Positions 27,116-35,998 of a DNA stretch of 64,000 bases are shown piece by piece. Within the stretch, counting starts at the first letter, position 1; each line of letters begins with the position of its first letter. The notes beneath the pieces were generated by a model. That model was not told where the DNA came from. It made no database searches and saw nothing but the letters and a program-made list of their open reading frames with translations. This DNA comes from an uncultured Cellulophaga sp. (GTDB taxonomy: Bacteria > Bacteroidota > Bacteroidia > Flavobacteriales > Flavobacteriaceae): contig CANLIE010000005.1 of assembly GCA_947491225.1 (NCBI GenBank), positions 45,649 to 109,648 on the forward strand, read 5' to 3'. Position numbers and translations under genes: made by a program.

Positions 27116-28087
27116 ATGTTAGAAGTAAACAATATATCATTTTCTTACAACGGAAAACCAGTTTTAAAAGACATCAATTTTAAGATAGATGAAGGGGAGT
27201 ATCTTGCCATTTTAGGAGAGAGTGGTTGCGGAAAAAGTACCTTACTTAAAATAATATATGGGCTTTTACAAATAGAGGAAGGAACAGTTTTTTGGAAAGA
27301 GAATCAGGTTTTAGGACCAGATTACAATTTGGTTCCAGGAGAAAAATATATGAAATTTTTGTCTCAGGATTTTGATTTAATGCCTTTTATTACAGTTGAA
27401 GAAAATGTTAGTCAGTTTTTGTCTGTTTTTTATCCAAAGGAATTACAAGAAAGAACAGCAGAGCTATTAGAAATGATAGAAATGACTTCTTTTGCCAAGA
27501 CAAAGGTCAAGAATTTAAGCGGTGGTCAACAACAGCGTGTGGCTTTAGCTAGGGTATTAGCTCAGGAACCGGAAATTTTGTTATTAGATGAGCCTTTTAG
27601 CCACATAGATAATTTTAAAAAGAATAATTTACGCAGAAACCTTTTTACCTATTTAAAAAAGAAAAAAATAAGCTGTATTGTAGCAACACATGACCAGCAA
27701 GAAGTGCTGCCATTTGCAGACAGGGTAATTGTAATAAAAGACCAAGAAATTGTTGCAGATAACGAAACTCAAACATTATTTAAAAACCCTAAATCTCTAT
27801 ATATAGCAAGCCTTTTTGCAGAAGCAAACATTATACCTCTTGATGTAATAAAAGAATATGCAAAGACTAAGGAGCAAATAATAGTATATGCACATGAATT
27901 TAAAGTATCCAAAACTTCAGGAATAGAAGTAAGTATAAAGAGCAACTATTTTATGGGTTCTCATTTTTTGATAGAAGGAGTTATTGGCGGGCAAAGTATA
28001 TTTTTTACGAATGAAAAGGGATTGGACATAGATAGCACAACATACCTTAATGTTCCTTTAGATATTATAAATAAAAGACTAGCTTAA
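27116..28087 (+). CDS. ABC transporter ATP-binding protein
   Basis: 323 residues. Walker A is GESGCGKSTLLK (near 34-45), the Q-loop is SQDFDLMPFITVEEN, the signature is LSGGQQQRVALAR (near 138) and Walker B is ILLLDEPFSHID, then the H-loop ATHDQQEV. The layout, with an about 80-residue C-terminal extension after PKSLYIASLFAEANIIPL, matches the polyamine/iron importer ATPases (PotA/FbpC type). No permease or binding-protein gene is near, so the partner and substrate are unknown. arfB follows after 2 bases. Confidence 0.88.
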   Translation: MLEVNNISFSYNGKPVLKDINFKIDEGEYLAILGESGCGKSTLLKIIYGLLQIEEGTVFWKENQVLGPDYNLVPGEKYMKFLSQDFDLMPFITVEENVSQFLSVFYPKELQERTAELLEMIEMTSFAKTKVKNLSGGQQQRVALARVLAQEPEILLLDEPFSHIDNFKKNNLRRNLFTYLKKKKISCIVATHDQQEVLPFADRVIVIKDQEIVADNETQTLFKNPKSLYIASLFAEANIIPLDVIKEYAKTKEQIIVYAHEFKVSKTSGIEVSIKSNYFMGSHFLIEGVIGGQSIFFTNEKGLDIDSTTYLNVPLDIINKRLA

Positions 28088-28089
28088 TT

Positions 28090-28494
28090 TTGAATGCAAC
28101 GCAGATAGTACAAGAATTACAATTTAAAGCAGTGCGTAGTAGTGGCGCTGGTGGCCAGCACGTAAATAAAGTTTCTACTAAAATAGAACTTACGTACGAC
28201 TTGCAAAACTCTACTGCTATTACCGAAAATGAAAAAGAAAGACTGTTGCTAAAATTAAGTAACAGACTTACAAAAGAGAATGTGTTGTTGTTACAATGCG
28301 ATGATTCTAGAAGTCAGCATAAAAATAAAGAACTGGTCATTAAAAGGTTTTTAGAGTTAATAAAGTCGGCTTTAGTAGTGCCTAAAAAACGTAAAAAGAC
28401 AAAGCCATCTAGATCTGCAATAGAAAAACGTTTAAAAAGTAAAAAGAAATCGGCCTTAAAAAAAGTAAACCGTAAAAGACCAAGTTTAGAGTAA
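28090..28494 (+). CDS. arfB: ribosome-rescue peptidyl-tRNA hydrolase ArfB (YaeJ)
   Basis: 134 residues. It releases peptides from ribosomes stalled on mRNAs without stop codons. The catalytic GGQ is in VRSSGAGGQHVNKVSTKIEL near residue 23. The basic C-terminal tail (RKKTKPSRSAIEKRLKSKKKSALKKVNRKR) is the part that enters the empty mRNA channel. The start is a TTG at 28090, 2 bases after the ABC gene stop; a nearby ATG is out of frame. It is shorter than class I release factors, which excludes them. Confidence 0.92.
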   Translation: MNATQIVQELQFKAVRSSGAGGQHVNKVSTKIELTYDLQNSTAITENEKERLLLKLSNRLTKENVLLLQCDDSRSQHKNKELVIKRFLELIKSALVVPKKRKKTKPSRSAIEKRLKSKKKSALKKVNRKRPSLE

Positions 28495-28550
28495 CTGGAA
28501 ATTATTTGCTAATTTAAATAGAGAGACAATAATTATTACTCCGGATAGTT

Positions 28551-28585
28551 GTTGTAAGCTTACTTTTTTAAAGATAGCTTACAAC
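28551..28585. repeat. 10-bp perfect inverted repeat after arfB
   Basis: GTTGTAAGCT (28551-28560) and AGCTTACAAC (28576-28585). The T-run lies in the loop rather than after the stem, so it is not a standard terminator. It may still end or stabilise the arfB transcript. Confidence 0.5.
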
Positions 28586-28674
28586 TTATTCCAAAGTTTT
28601 AACACGTACCCTTTTGATAAACCAAAAAAATAGTAATATCTGTTACCTTGAATTTATTTCAGGGTAACATTTCA

Positions 28675-28735
28675 GAAGGTTGATTTACAGCAGAATGAGA
28701 TTCTGAAACAAGTTCAGAATGACGTTCTCCTTAAC
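28675..28735. repeat. dispersed GTCATTCTGAAC-type repeat
   Basis: Contains GAGATTCTGAAACAAGTTCA followed by GAATGAC, whose reverse complement shares the GTCATTCTGAACTTGTT core with the elements at 7257 and 13471. This motif is common in intergenic DNA of Bacteroidota. Confidence 0.5.
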
Positions 28736-28883
28736 TTTGCATCACTTAACGGACGTATAAAAAATTATATCATTTTTTGCTTTAAGAGCAATATTATTTC
28801 ATCTTTTTCTTTTAGTCTACTTTCGTATTGTTCAATTAATTTTTTAGAAACTTTAATGTATTGACTAAAAAGTTTAAATCACT

Positions 28884-28960
28884 ACAAAATAAAAAGGTGG
28901 AGTCTCCTCCACCTTTTCCCCCAAATCTTACCATGTATTAAACCTACTTATGCTATGGTA
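28884..28960 (-). ncRNA. candidate small RNA, copy B of a tandem pair
   Basis: On the minus strand, TTACCAT and ATGGTAA form a 7-bp stem around a 20-base loop containing AGCATAAGTAGGTTTAA. A TTTGGGGG linker follows, then a terminator hairpin GGTGGAG/CTCCACC (28896-28913) with TTTTTATTTT. A promoter of the Bacteroidota type lies just upstream. There is no open frame of note. The same body and terminator design recurs at 29054-29146. Confidence 0.6.
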
Positions 28961-28964
28961 ATAC

Positions 28965-28996
28965 CAAAGATATATTTCATCTATACAATAAAACAA
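28965..28996 (-). promoter_or_regulatory. promoter of small RNA copy B
   Basis: Minus strand: TTG (28994-28996), 21 bases, TATCTTTG (28965-28972). This places the start within a few bases of the conserved TTACCAT. Confidence 0.6.
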
Positions 28997-29053
28997 TCTT
29001 TTGGACAAAATTCTATTTCATTAGTTAAACTACCAATATTTAGACAATAATGA

Positions 29054-29146
29054 TGAAAAATAAAAAGGCGGAGTTTACTCCGCCTTTTTGCCCCAAATTG
29101 TACCATGAACTTAACCTACTTATGCTATGGTAACTCTAAATTAGTT
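29054..29146 (-). ncRNA. candidate small RNA, copy A of a tandem pair
   Basis: Same layout as copy B: TACCAT/ATGGTA stem, loop with AGCATAAGTAGGTTAAG, linker TTTGGGGC, terminator GGCGGAGT/ACTCCGCC (29067-29084) followed by TTTTTATTTTT on the minus strand. The terminator stems differ in sequence but keep pairing between copies. The -7-like box here is weaker (TAATTTAG). It lies downstream of purF, so it may also be made from the purF 3' end. Confidence 0.55.
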
Positions 29147-29191
29147 GAGCCGTTTCTTTTTAAAGCATAAACAAGATAAAGTACAATTTTT

Positions 29192-29234
29192 ACCGATGAA
29201 ATACACTTTTTTGTGCATTTCATCGGTTATTTTT
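29192..29234 (+). terminator. strong hairpin directly after purF, plus-strand terminator
   Basis: ACCGATGAAAT and ATTTCATCGGT form a stem, extended by ACAC/GTGC with one imperfect pair. On the plus strand it is followed by TTATTTTT. On the minus strand there is no U-tract. It may shield purF from transcripts coming from the left. Confidence 0.65.
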
Positions 29235-31131
29235 AATATGCTCTTTCACTTTTTCCTTCATAAAAATTTATGAAAGCTCTGTTAACCACTCTGTTCCCTC
29301 CTGGTGTTGGGTAATCTCCTGTAAAATACCAATCACCTAAATTTTTAGGACAAGCTGCATGTAAATTTTCTACTGTTTGATATATAATCTCTACATCAGC
29401 CTTAATCTCTGGTGAACTAAGTAACTCTCCTGTTTTTTTAGAAATCTCTTCAGTAGTGAAAGGCTCATAAAACTCTTTTACGTAGTTTACAACATCTTTA
29501 TCAGCCGTATTTACTTGAGTTAAACATTTTTTATAAATATCCTCTACAACACTCATTGTTCCTCTTTCCTTGTGGAGTTCTAATGCAGCTCTGAAAGCTA
29601 TGAAATCTTCTAGTTTAGCCATATCTATTCCATAACAATCTGGATAACGGATTTGTGGTGCAGATGAAACAACAACAATTTTCTTTGGTAATAACCTATC
29701 TAAAATTTTAAGTATACTTTTTTTAAGTGTTGTACCACGTACAATACTATCATCTATTATTACTAAATTATCTCCTTTTTTTACAGAGCCATAGGATATA
29801 TCATAAACATGTGCAACAAGATCATCTCTACTACTATCTTGTGTAATAAAAGTTCTAAGCTTGGCATCTTTAATGGCAACCTTTTCAATTCTTGGTCTAA
29901 CTTCAAGAATTGCATGTAACTCTTTAGAAGTTATTTCTCTTCCTATAGATAATATCTGTTCTTCTTTTTTACGATTTAAATGGTTTTGTGCTTCTTTTAC
30001 CATTCCATAAAAAGAAGTCTCTGCCGTGTTTGGAATATAAGAAAAAACAGTGTTTTTAATATCATCTTGTATAGATTCTAAAATCTGAGGAAATAGTAAT
30101 TTTCCTAATTCTTTACGCTCTTGATAAATTTCTTTATCACTTCCTCTAGAGAAATAAATACGCTCAAAAGAACAAGCTTTTCTTTCAACTGGCTCTAAAA
30201 TCTCTTTTATTGCCATTTCTCCGCTCTTTTTAACTATAAGAGCATGCCCTGGATCTAATTCTTTTATTTCTTCAAAAGGAACATTAAACACAGTTTGTAT
30301 AGCGGGTCTTTCAGATGCTACAACAACAACCTCTTCATCTTTATAATAGTAGGCTGGTCTTATTCCTGCTGGATCCCTAAGCACAAAACTGTCTCCATGT
30401 CCTAAAAGACCAGTCATTGCATAACCTCCGTCCCAATTCTTTGCTGCTTTTCTAAGAATCTTGGCAACATTTAATCGTTCTGCTATAATAGGAGACGCTT
30501 CTAATTTTGTAAAGCCTTCCTTTTTTATTTGCTTATATAGTTTAGCCACAGCATCATCTAAAAAATGACCTATCTTCTCCATAACCGTAACTGTATCTGC
30601 CATTTCTTTTGGATGCTGACCTATTTGGACTAAATTGTCAAAAAGCTCATTAACATTGGTCATATTAAAGTTTCCTGCAACAATAAGGTTTCTATGCATC
30701 CAATTGTTTTGTCTTAAAAAAGGATGAACGTTTTCTATACTATTTCTTCCAAAAGTACCATAACGTACATGCCCTAATAAAACTTCTCCTATATATGGTA
30801 TATTCTTTTTCTGCAAAGCAACATTGTCTACATACTCTGGATGCTCCTGCATTGCAGAATTAATTCTATCATTAATTTGTGCAAAAATATCCTGAATGGG
30901 TTGACTATCTGCTGAACGCACCCTACTCATATAGCGCTCTCCTTGCATCATATCTAACTTAATGCTGGCAAAACCTGCACCATCTTGACCTCGATTGTGC
31001 TGTTTCTCCATCATAAGATACATTTTATTTACTCCATAAAAAGCTGTACCATACTTCTCTTTATAATACTCCAACGGCTTTAATAGCCTAATCAAGGAAA
31101 TTCCACATTCGTGTTTAATGGCGTCACTCAT
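29233..31131 (-). CDS. purF: amidophosphoribosyltransferase (long Bacteroidota PurF form)
   Basis: 632 residues. It makes phosphoribosylamine from PRPP and glutamine, the first step of purine synthesis. The catalytic Cys follows a short pro-peptide (MSDAIKHE before CGISLIR). The glutaminase domain runs to about residue 300 (HNRGQDGAGFASIK, GHVRYGTFGRNSIENVHPF). The phosphoribosyltransferase part has the PRPP loop VIIDDSIVRGTTLKKSI near residue 455. It is about 120 residues longer than E. coli PurF; this long form is usual in Flavobacteriia. The substrate assignment is from family knowledge. The nearby purN supports it. Confidence 0.88.
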   Translation of the reverse strand: MSDAIKHECGISLIRLLKPLEYYKEKYGTAFYGVNKMYLMMEKQHNRGQDGAGFASIKLDMMQGERYMSRVRSADSQPIQDIFAQINDRINSAMQEHPEYVDNVALQKKNIPYIGEVLLGHVRYGTFGRNSIENVHPFLRQNNWMHRNLIVAGNFNMTNVNELFDNLVQIGQHPKEMADTVTVMEKIGHFLDDAVAKLYKQIKKEGFTKLEASPIIAERLNVAKILRKAAKNWDGGYAMTGLLGHGDSFVLRDPAGIRPAYYYKDEEVVVVASERPAIQTVFNVPFEEIKELDPGHALIVKKSGEMAIKEILEPVERKACSFERIYFSRGSDKEIYQERKELGKLLFPQILESIQDDIKNTVFSYIPNTAETSFYGMVKEAQNHLNRKKEEQILSIGREITSKELHAILEVRPRIEKVAIKDAKLRTFITQDSSRDDLVAHVYDISYGSVKKGDNLVIIDDSIVRGTTLKKSILKILDRLLPKKIVVVSSAPQIRYPDCYGIDMAKLEDFIAFRAALELHKERGTMSVVEDIYKKCLTQVNTADKDVVNYVKEFYEPFTTEEISKKTGELLSSPEIKADVEIIYQTVENLHAACPKNLGDWYFTGDYPTPGGNRVVNRAFINFYEGKSERAY

Positions 31132-31149
31132 TGCTTATAAATTGATATT

Positions 31150-31172
31150 AAAAAAGCCCAAAAAGTGGGCTT
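31150..31172 (-). terminator. intrinsic terminator after the sugar kinase gene
   Basis: AAGCCCA/TGGGCTT hairpin (31154-31172). On the minus strand it is followed by six T. It lies just after the kinase stop and separates the kinase transcript from purF. Confidence 0.75.
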
Positions 31173-31176
31173 ATAG

Positions 31177-32103
31177 TTACTCTAATTCTATATTAAAATG
31201 CGTAAGTTGGGTAAACTGATATAGTCTTTTGTCTATTTCTTTCTTTTCCAAATTCTCCATACGCTCTGTTCCAAAACGTTCTACACAAAACGAAGCTAAG
31301 TTAGATCCATGAATAATTGCATTTTTTAAATTGTTGAATGATATATTTCCCGTCTGCGCTAAATAACCAACAAAACCACCTGCAAATGTGTCTCCCGCTC
31401 CTGTTGGATCAAAAACATCTTCTAATGGTAATGCGGGTGCAAAGAAAACATTGTCATCCTTAAATAACAAAGCTCCATGCTCTCCCTTTTTTATAACAAC
31501 ATACTTTGGACCCATTGTATGTATTTTTGCGGCAGCTTTAACCAAAGAATACTCTCCAGTTAGTTGCCTTGCTTCTTCATCATTAATGGTGATTACATCT
31601 ATATGCTTAATCACGTTTAATAATTCATCTAGAGCATTATCCATCCAAAAATTCATAGTATCTAAAACAATTAGCTTTGGTTTTTTATGCATTTGTTCTA
31701 TTACACTCATTTGGACGGAAGGATGTAAGTTTCCTAACATTACCACATCTGCATTTTTATAATCCTCAGGAACTTTAGGGTCAAAATCTGCTAATACGTT
31801 TAATTCCGTAGCCAGTGTATCTCTTGAATTTAGATCGTTATGATATTTTCCCTTCCAAAAAAAAGTTTTTCCTCCTTCTATAATTTCTAACGCAGATAAA
31901 TCTACTCCTTTATTACGTAGTAAATCTAAGTATTCTTGTGGAAAATCATCTCCAACAACAGAGACAATGGCTGCATCTAATTTAAATTGTGAAGCCGCTA
32001 AAGCAATATAGGTTGCTGCTCCTCCAAGAATAACATCAGTTTTTCCAAAAGGAGTTTCAATAACATCAAAAGCTACTGTACCTACAATTAACAATTTGCT
32101 CAT
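31177..32103 (-). CDS. PfkB-family carbohydrate kinase
   Basis: 308 residues from the ATG at 32103 (MSKLLIVGTVAFDVIETPFG); an earlier Met would add 14 residues before the conserved first strand. PfkB features: the glycine-rich LGGAATYIALAASQF near residue 30 and the catalytic DPTGAGDTFAGGFVGYL near residue 237. It phosphorylates a sugar or nucleoside; the substrate is not clear, though adenosine/ribokinase-like members are close. It lies between rnhA and purF on the minus strand. Confidence 0.9.
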   Translation of the reverse strand: MSKLLIVGTVAFDVIETPFGKTDVILGGAATYIALAASQFKLDAAIVSVVGDDFPQEYLDLLRNKGVDLSALEIIEGGKTFFWKGKYHNDLNSRDTLATELNVLADFDPKVPEDYKNADVVMLGNLHPSVQMSVIEQMHKKPKLIVLDTMNFWMDNALDELLNVIKHIDVITINDEEARQLTGEYSLVKAAAKIHTMGPKYVVIKKGEHGALLFKDDNVFFAPALPLEDVFDPTGAGDTFAGGFVGYLAQTGNISFNNLKNAIIHGSNLASFCVERFGTERMENLEKKEIDKRLYQFTQLTHFNIELE

Positions 32104-32189
32104 AAATGTAAATTTTGCGGCAAAGATACATTTTTGAAATAGCAATTACGAAGCATTAGAACATCAATTTATAAAAACAAGAAAAAGTG

Positions 32190-32819
32190 CTATTTACGCC
32201 CAAAATCAGCTGGAATTTCTCCCCAAGCTTTAGTTTCCCACTTTACAATAGTAGTAGTATAACTATTATGTTTTAGCCAATCTTCTGCCCTGCGTATTAA
32301 ATTAAAAACATCTACATTATATACTGTTTCTACTAATTTACTGTTGCATTTTTTTTTACGTACCCAACTCATTGCTGTTTTAGAGTCTGTATAAATTATT
32401 CTATTACTATTGTTTTTCTTTAAATAGGCCAAGCCATGGACTAGGGCTAGAAACTCACCTATATTATTAGTGCCTTGTTTAAAAGGACCTTGCTTAAAAA
32501 GTTCTTTTGTTGTCTTGGTGTCTACCCCTCTATATTCCATAACTCCAGGATTACCACTAGACGCGGCATCTACAGCAATGGAATTGTAATTAGGAAACCC
32601 AATTTTTTTTAGTTCCTCTTTTGATAAAGCAGTACTCTTTTTTCCTTTATAATCATCATAACTACCATTAAAAGCCTTTTTAGCTGCTTCAAAAGTTGCA
32701 AAAGACTTGTATTGGACACCCTTTTCTTTATCAATAGCAGCCTTGCAAGTAGCCCAAGAATCGTAAATTCCAGGCTTTTTACCTTTCCAGACTGTATAAA
32801 ATTTCTCTTTTTTACCCAT
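32190..32819 (-). CDS. rnhA: ribonuclease H with N-terminal hybrid-binding domain
   Basis: 209 residues. The N-terminal 45 residues (KFYTVWKGKKPGIYDSWATCK, FATFEAAKKAF) form the hybrid-binding domain seen in eukaryotic-type RNase H1. The catalytic domain has acidic residues in AVDAASSGNPGVMEYRGVD, NNIGEFLALVHGL and IIYTDSKTAMSWV. It degrades RNA in RNA-DNA hybrids. It starts directly after the purN stop, so the two are one operon. Confidence 0.92.
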   Translation of the reverse strand: MGKKEKFYTVWKGKKPGIYDSWATCKAAIDKEKGVQYKSFATFEAAKKAFNGSYDDYKGKKSTALSKEELKKIGFPNYNSIAVDAASSGNPGVMEYRGVDTKTTKELFKQGPFKQGTNNIGEFLALVHGLAYLKKNNSNRIIYTDSKTAMSWVRKKKCNSKLVETVYNVDVFNLIRRAEDWLKHNSYTTTIVKWETKAWGEIPADFGRK

Positions 32820-33386
32820 TTAGTTCGATAAAAGTTGATCTATCACTTTAGGAAAATGATCATATTCTAATATATGAACCTTTTGTGCAATATCTTCTGG
32901 AGTATCTGTATTACTAACAACTGTTTTTACTTGATAAATTATAGCTCCTTCATCATAATTTTCATTTACATAATGAATTGTAATCCCTGTTTCTGTTTCA
33001 TTATTACTTTTTATGGCATTATGCACATACATTCCATACATTCCTTTTCCACCATACTTTGGCAACAAAGCAGGATGAATATTTACAATCTTATTAGGAA
33101 AAGCTACAACAAAATTCTCTGGTATTTTTAGTAAAAAACCAGCTAATACAATTAAATCTGGCTCCATACCCTTAATTATGTTTAGCAAGCAGTCTGACTT
33201 AAAAAACGATTGCTTATTAAAATACAATGCGCTAATATTAAGCCTGTTACACCTATCTAAAACTTTGGCATCCCTTTTGTTAGTAAACACAGCAGCAATG
33301 GTAACCTTTGAGTTGTCTTTAAAATAGTTTGCTATATTTTCTACATTAGAACCAGAACCAGAAGCAAGAAGAACAATACGTTTCAT
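32820..33386 (-). CDS. purN: phosphoribosylglycinamide formyltransferase
   Basis: 188 residues. It transfers a formyl group from 10-formyl-THF to GAR in purine synthesis. The opening is KRIVLLASGSGSNVENIANYF. The active-site segment is KIVNIHPALLPKYGGKGMYG with the catalytic Asn and His, and GITIHYVNENYDEGAIIYQ holds the Asp. The length is typical. It is divergent from acpP. Confidence 0.95.
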   Translation of the reverse strand: MKRIVLLASGSGSNVENIANYFKDNSKVTIAAVFTNKRDAKVLDRCNRLNISALYFNKQSFFKSDCLLNIIKGMEPDLIVLAGFLLKIPENFVVAFPNKIVNIHPALLPKYGGKGMYGMYVHNAIKSNNETETGITIHYVNENYDEGAIIYQVKTVVSNTDTPEDIAQKVHILEYDHFPKVIDQLLSN

Positions 33387-33507
33387 AGAGCACTAAAAAG
33401 TTATTATTTGTTATAAAAAAACGAGGTAAAATTAACATTAATGAATCGAAATAAATTAAAAATCCACACATTTTAACGACAAATGGTGTATTTAAACCAA
33501 AGTTTTT

Positions 33508-33515
33508 TATTTTTG
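33508..33515 (+). promoter_or_regulatory. -7 element of the acpP promoter
   Basis: TATTTTTG, a full match to TAnnTTTG, 31 bases before the acpP start. The -33 box is imperfect (GGTG in place of TTTG). Confidence 0.5.
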
Positions 33516-33546
33516 CCATCAATTAAAATTATTAAAACTAAATATT

Positions 33547-33780
33547 ATGTCAGACATTGCATCAAGAGTAAAAGCTATTATCGTTGACAAATTAGGAGTT
33601 GACGAGAACGAAGTTGTTACAGAAGCGAGCTTTACAAACGACCTAGGAGCAGATTCATTGGACACTGTTGAATTAATTATGGAGTTCGAAAAAGAGTTCG
33701 ATATCCAAATTCCAGATGATCAAGCAGAGAACATTGCAACAGTTGGTCAAGCAATAAGTTATATAGAAGAAGCAAAGTAA
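33547..33780 (+). CDS. acpP: acyl carrier protein
   Basis: 77 residues, strongly acidic. The phosphopantetheine Ser is residue 37 in [15 protein letters not shown]. It carries acyl chains in fatty-acid synthesis. It is followed by a terminator and then fabF, the usual order. Confidence 0.98.
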   Translation: MSDIASRVKAIIVDKLGVDENEVVTEASFTNDLGADSLDTVELIMEFEKEFDIQIPDDQAENIATVGQAISYIEEAK

Positions 33781-33810
33781 TTTATTATATCTTGAACAAG
33801 ATTTAAAAAT

Positions 33811-33850
33811 ATCCATGTGGTAGTCTTGCTGCATGGATTTTTTTTTTTAA
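33811..33850 (+). terminator. hairpin with long T-run between acpP and fabF
   Basis: ATCCATG (33811-33817) pairs with CATGGAT (33832-33838); a run of 12 T follows. It probably ends most acpP transcripts and lets a fraction read into fabF. Confidence 0.8.
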
Positions 33851-33895
33851 TTTACACCTGTCTAAATTAATTAAGATTTAACAAAATTTGAGTTC

Positions 33896-35146
33896 ATGCA
33901 ATTAAAGCGAGTTGTAGTTACTGGTCTTGGAGCTTTAACGCCTATAGGCAATAACATAGAAGAATATTGGGATGGTTTGATTAATGGAAAAAGCGGATGT
34001 GCTCCCATTACTTATTATGATGCAGAAAAGTTTAAAACAAAATTTGCCTGTGAATTAAAAAACTATAATCCTACAGATTTTTTTGACAGAAAAGAAGCGC
34101 GAAAACTAGATAAATTTGCACAATATGCATTAGTTTCATCTGATGAAGCTATTGTAGATTCTAAATTAGACTTAGATGCCATTGACAAATTTAGGGTAGG
34201 TGTTATATGGGGTGCTGGAATTGGCGGTTTAGAAACTTTTCAAAACGAAGTATTAAATTTTGCTGCTGGTGATGGCACGCCAAGGTTTAATCCGTTCTTT
34301 ATACCAAAAATGATTGCAGACATAGCACCAGGAAACATATCCATTAAACATGGTTTTATGGGGCCTAATTACACTACAGTATCTGCATGCGCATCTTCTG
34401 CTAATGCAATCATAGATGCATTAAACACTATACGTTTAGGTCATTGTGATGTTATTGTTACTGGTGGTAGTGAAGCTGCAGTTACAATAGCAGGTATGGG
34501 AGGTTTTGGCGCAATGCACGCACTGTCTACAAGAAATGAAAGTCCAGAAACTGCATCTAGACCTTTTGACGCAACTAGAGATGGTTTTGTGTTAGGAGAA
34601 GGAGCAGGTGCCTTAATCTTAGAAGAGTATGAGCATGCAAAAGCCAGAGGTGCAAAAATATATGCAGAAGTAGCAGGTGGTGGTTTATCAAGTGATGCCT
34701 ACCATATGACGGCGCCACACCCAGAAGGAATAGGTGTTGTTCGTGTTATGGAAAACTGTTTAAAAGATGCTGGTCTAAAACCAGAAGATGTAGATGCAAT
34801 AAATACGCATGGTACCTCTACCCCCTTAGGAGATGTGGCAGAGTTAAAAGCAATTACAAAAGTATTTGGAGAACATGCCCACAATATTAATATTAATTCT
34901 ACAAAATCTATGACAGGTCATTTACTTGGTGCTGCTGGAGCCATAGAAGCAATAGCTTCTATCTTAGCTATGCAACATAGTATAATTCCGCCAACAATTA
35001 ACCATACGGTAGTTGATGAAAATATAGATCCAAAATTAAACCTTACACTTAACAAAGCACAAAAAAGAGAGGTTAATGTTGCACTAAGTAATACATTTGG
35101 ATTTGGTGGACATAATGCCTGCATTATCTTTAAAAAAATTAGTTAA
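33896..35146 (+). CDS. fabF: beta-ketoacyl-ACP synthase II
   Basis: 416 residues. It condenses malonyl-ACP with acyl-ACP during chain elongation. It opens KRVVVTGLGALTPIGNNIEEYW. The catalytic Cys is in TTVSACASSANAIIDAL near residue 164. The two His are in INTHGTSTPLGD and TKSMTGHLLGAAGAIEA. The length is typical. It follows acpP and precedes rnc by 3 bases. Confidence 0.97.
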   Translation: MQLKRVVVTGLGALTPIGNNIEEYWDGLINGKSGCAPITYYDAEKFKTKFACELKNYNPTDFFDRKEARKLDKFAQYALVSSDEAIVDSKLDLDAIDKFRVGVIWGAGIGGLETFQNEVLNFAAGDGTPRFNPFFIPKMIADIAPGNISIKHGFMGPNYTTVSACASSANAIIDALNTIRLGHCDVIVTGGSEAAVTIAGMGGFGAMHALSTRNESPETASRPFDATRDGFVLGEGAGALILEEYEHAKARGAKIYAEVAGGGLSSDAYHMTAPHPEGIGVVRVMENCLKDAGLKPEDVDAINTHGTSTPLGDVAELKAITKVFGEHAHNININSTKSMTGHLLGAAGAIEAIASILAMQHSIIPPTINHTVVDENIDPKLNLTLNKAQKREVNVALSNTFGFGGHNACIIFKKIS

Positions 35147-35149
35147 ATA

Positions 35150-35890
35150 ATGCGTTTTATCTCCAAAATATTTAATTCCCATTCTGAAAAAGATGGGGAT
35201 TTTTTTTTAGAAATAACACATATTTTAGGCTTTAAACCTAAAACTATAGGAATTTATAAAAAGGCTTTTTTACATCGTTCTGCAAACAAAAAGGATAAAA
35301 ATGGTAACCCTATGAACTATGAACGTTTGGAGTTTTTAGGTGATTCAATGTTAGGCACTATAATTTCTAAATACTTGTATCGTGAGGTTCCTCTGGGTGA
35401 TGAAGGTTATTTAACTAAAATGAGATCTAAAATTGTTAGCAGAGAGCATTTAAATGAACTTGGAAAGGATTTAAACCTTATAAAATTCGTGGAAAGTAGA
35501 ATTTCCAAACCTCATTTTGGTAATAACATATATGGTAATGTCTTTGAAGCCCTAGTAGGGGCCATTTATCTTGATAGAGGCTATGATTACTGTGAAAAAT
35601 TTATTTATGAAAGAGTCATTGGGCCTTATGTAGACATTGAACAACTAGAAGGTAGAGTTATAAGTTATAAAAGTTTGGTTATTGAGTGGTGTCAAAAACA
35701 AAAAAAACAATTTCATTATAATGTTTATGAAGATACAGGCAATGATACTTTAAAACATTTTGCAGTAAAGCTTTCCATAGACAATAATATAATAGCAAAA
35801 GCCAGAGCAACATCAAAAAAAAAGGCAGAAGAACGTGCGTCTAAACGTGCATTTTTTGCTCTTCAGAACAAAATGAAGAAGAATAAGTAA
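35150..35890 (+). CDS. rnc: ribonuclease III
   Basis: 246 residues. It cuts double-stranded RNA, including rRNA precursors. In type II CRISPR systems it also matures the crRNA-tracrRNA duplex, relevant to the array in this window. The RNase III signature is NYERLEFLGDSMLGTI near residues 57-72, and the second acidic cluster is NVFEALVGAIYLDRGYD. The C-terminal double-stranded-RNA-binding domain ends ARATSKKKAEERASKRAFFAL. It is 3 bases downstream of fabF. Confidence 0.96.
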   Translation: MRFISKIFNSHSEKDGDFFLEITHILGFKPKTIGIYKKAFLHRSANKKDKNGNPMNYERLEFLGDSMLGTIISKYLYREVPLGDEGYLTKMRSKIVSREHLNELGKDLNLIKFVESRISKPHFGNNIYGNVFEALVGAIYLDRGYDYCEKFIYERVIGPYVDIEQLEGRVISYKSLVIEWCQKQKKQFHYNVYEDTGNDTLKHFAVKLSIDNNIIAKARATSKKKAEERASKRAFFALQNKMKKNK

Positions 35891-35998
35891 AATAATTGTT
35901 AACTAAACGTTTTCGTCTCAAATATCTTACCTAAACCCTAAAACATACTAGGCTAGTATAAGTATTAGTCCTATATTTACCTTTTCAGACTAAATAAT

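Noticed and set aside
28884..29146. Plus-strand reading of the tandem elements as simple terminators of arfB
   Set aside because: The conserved body would then lie after the terminators, and the promoter match is on the minus strand.
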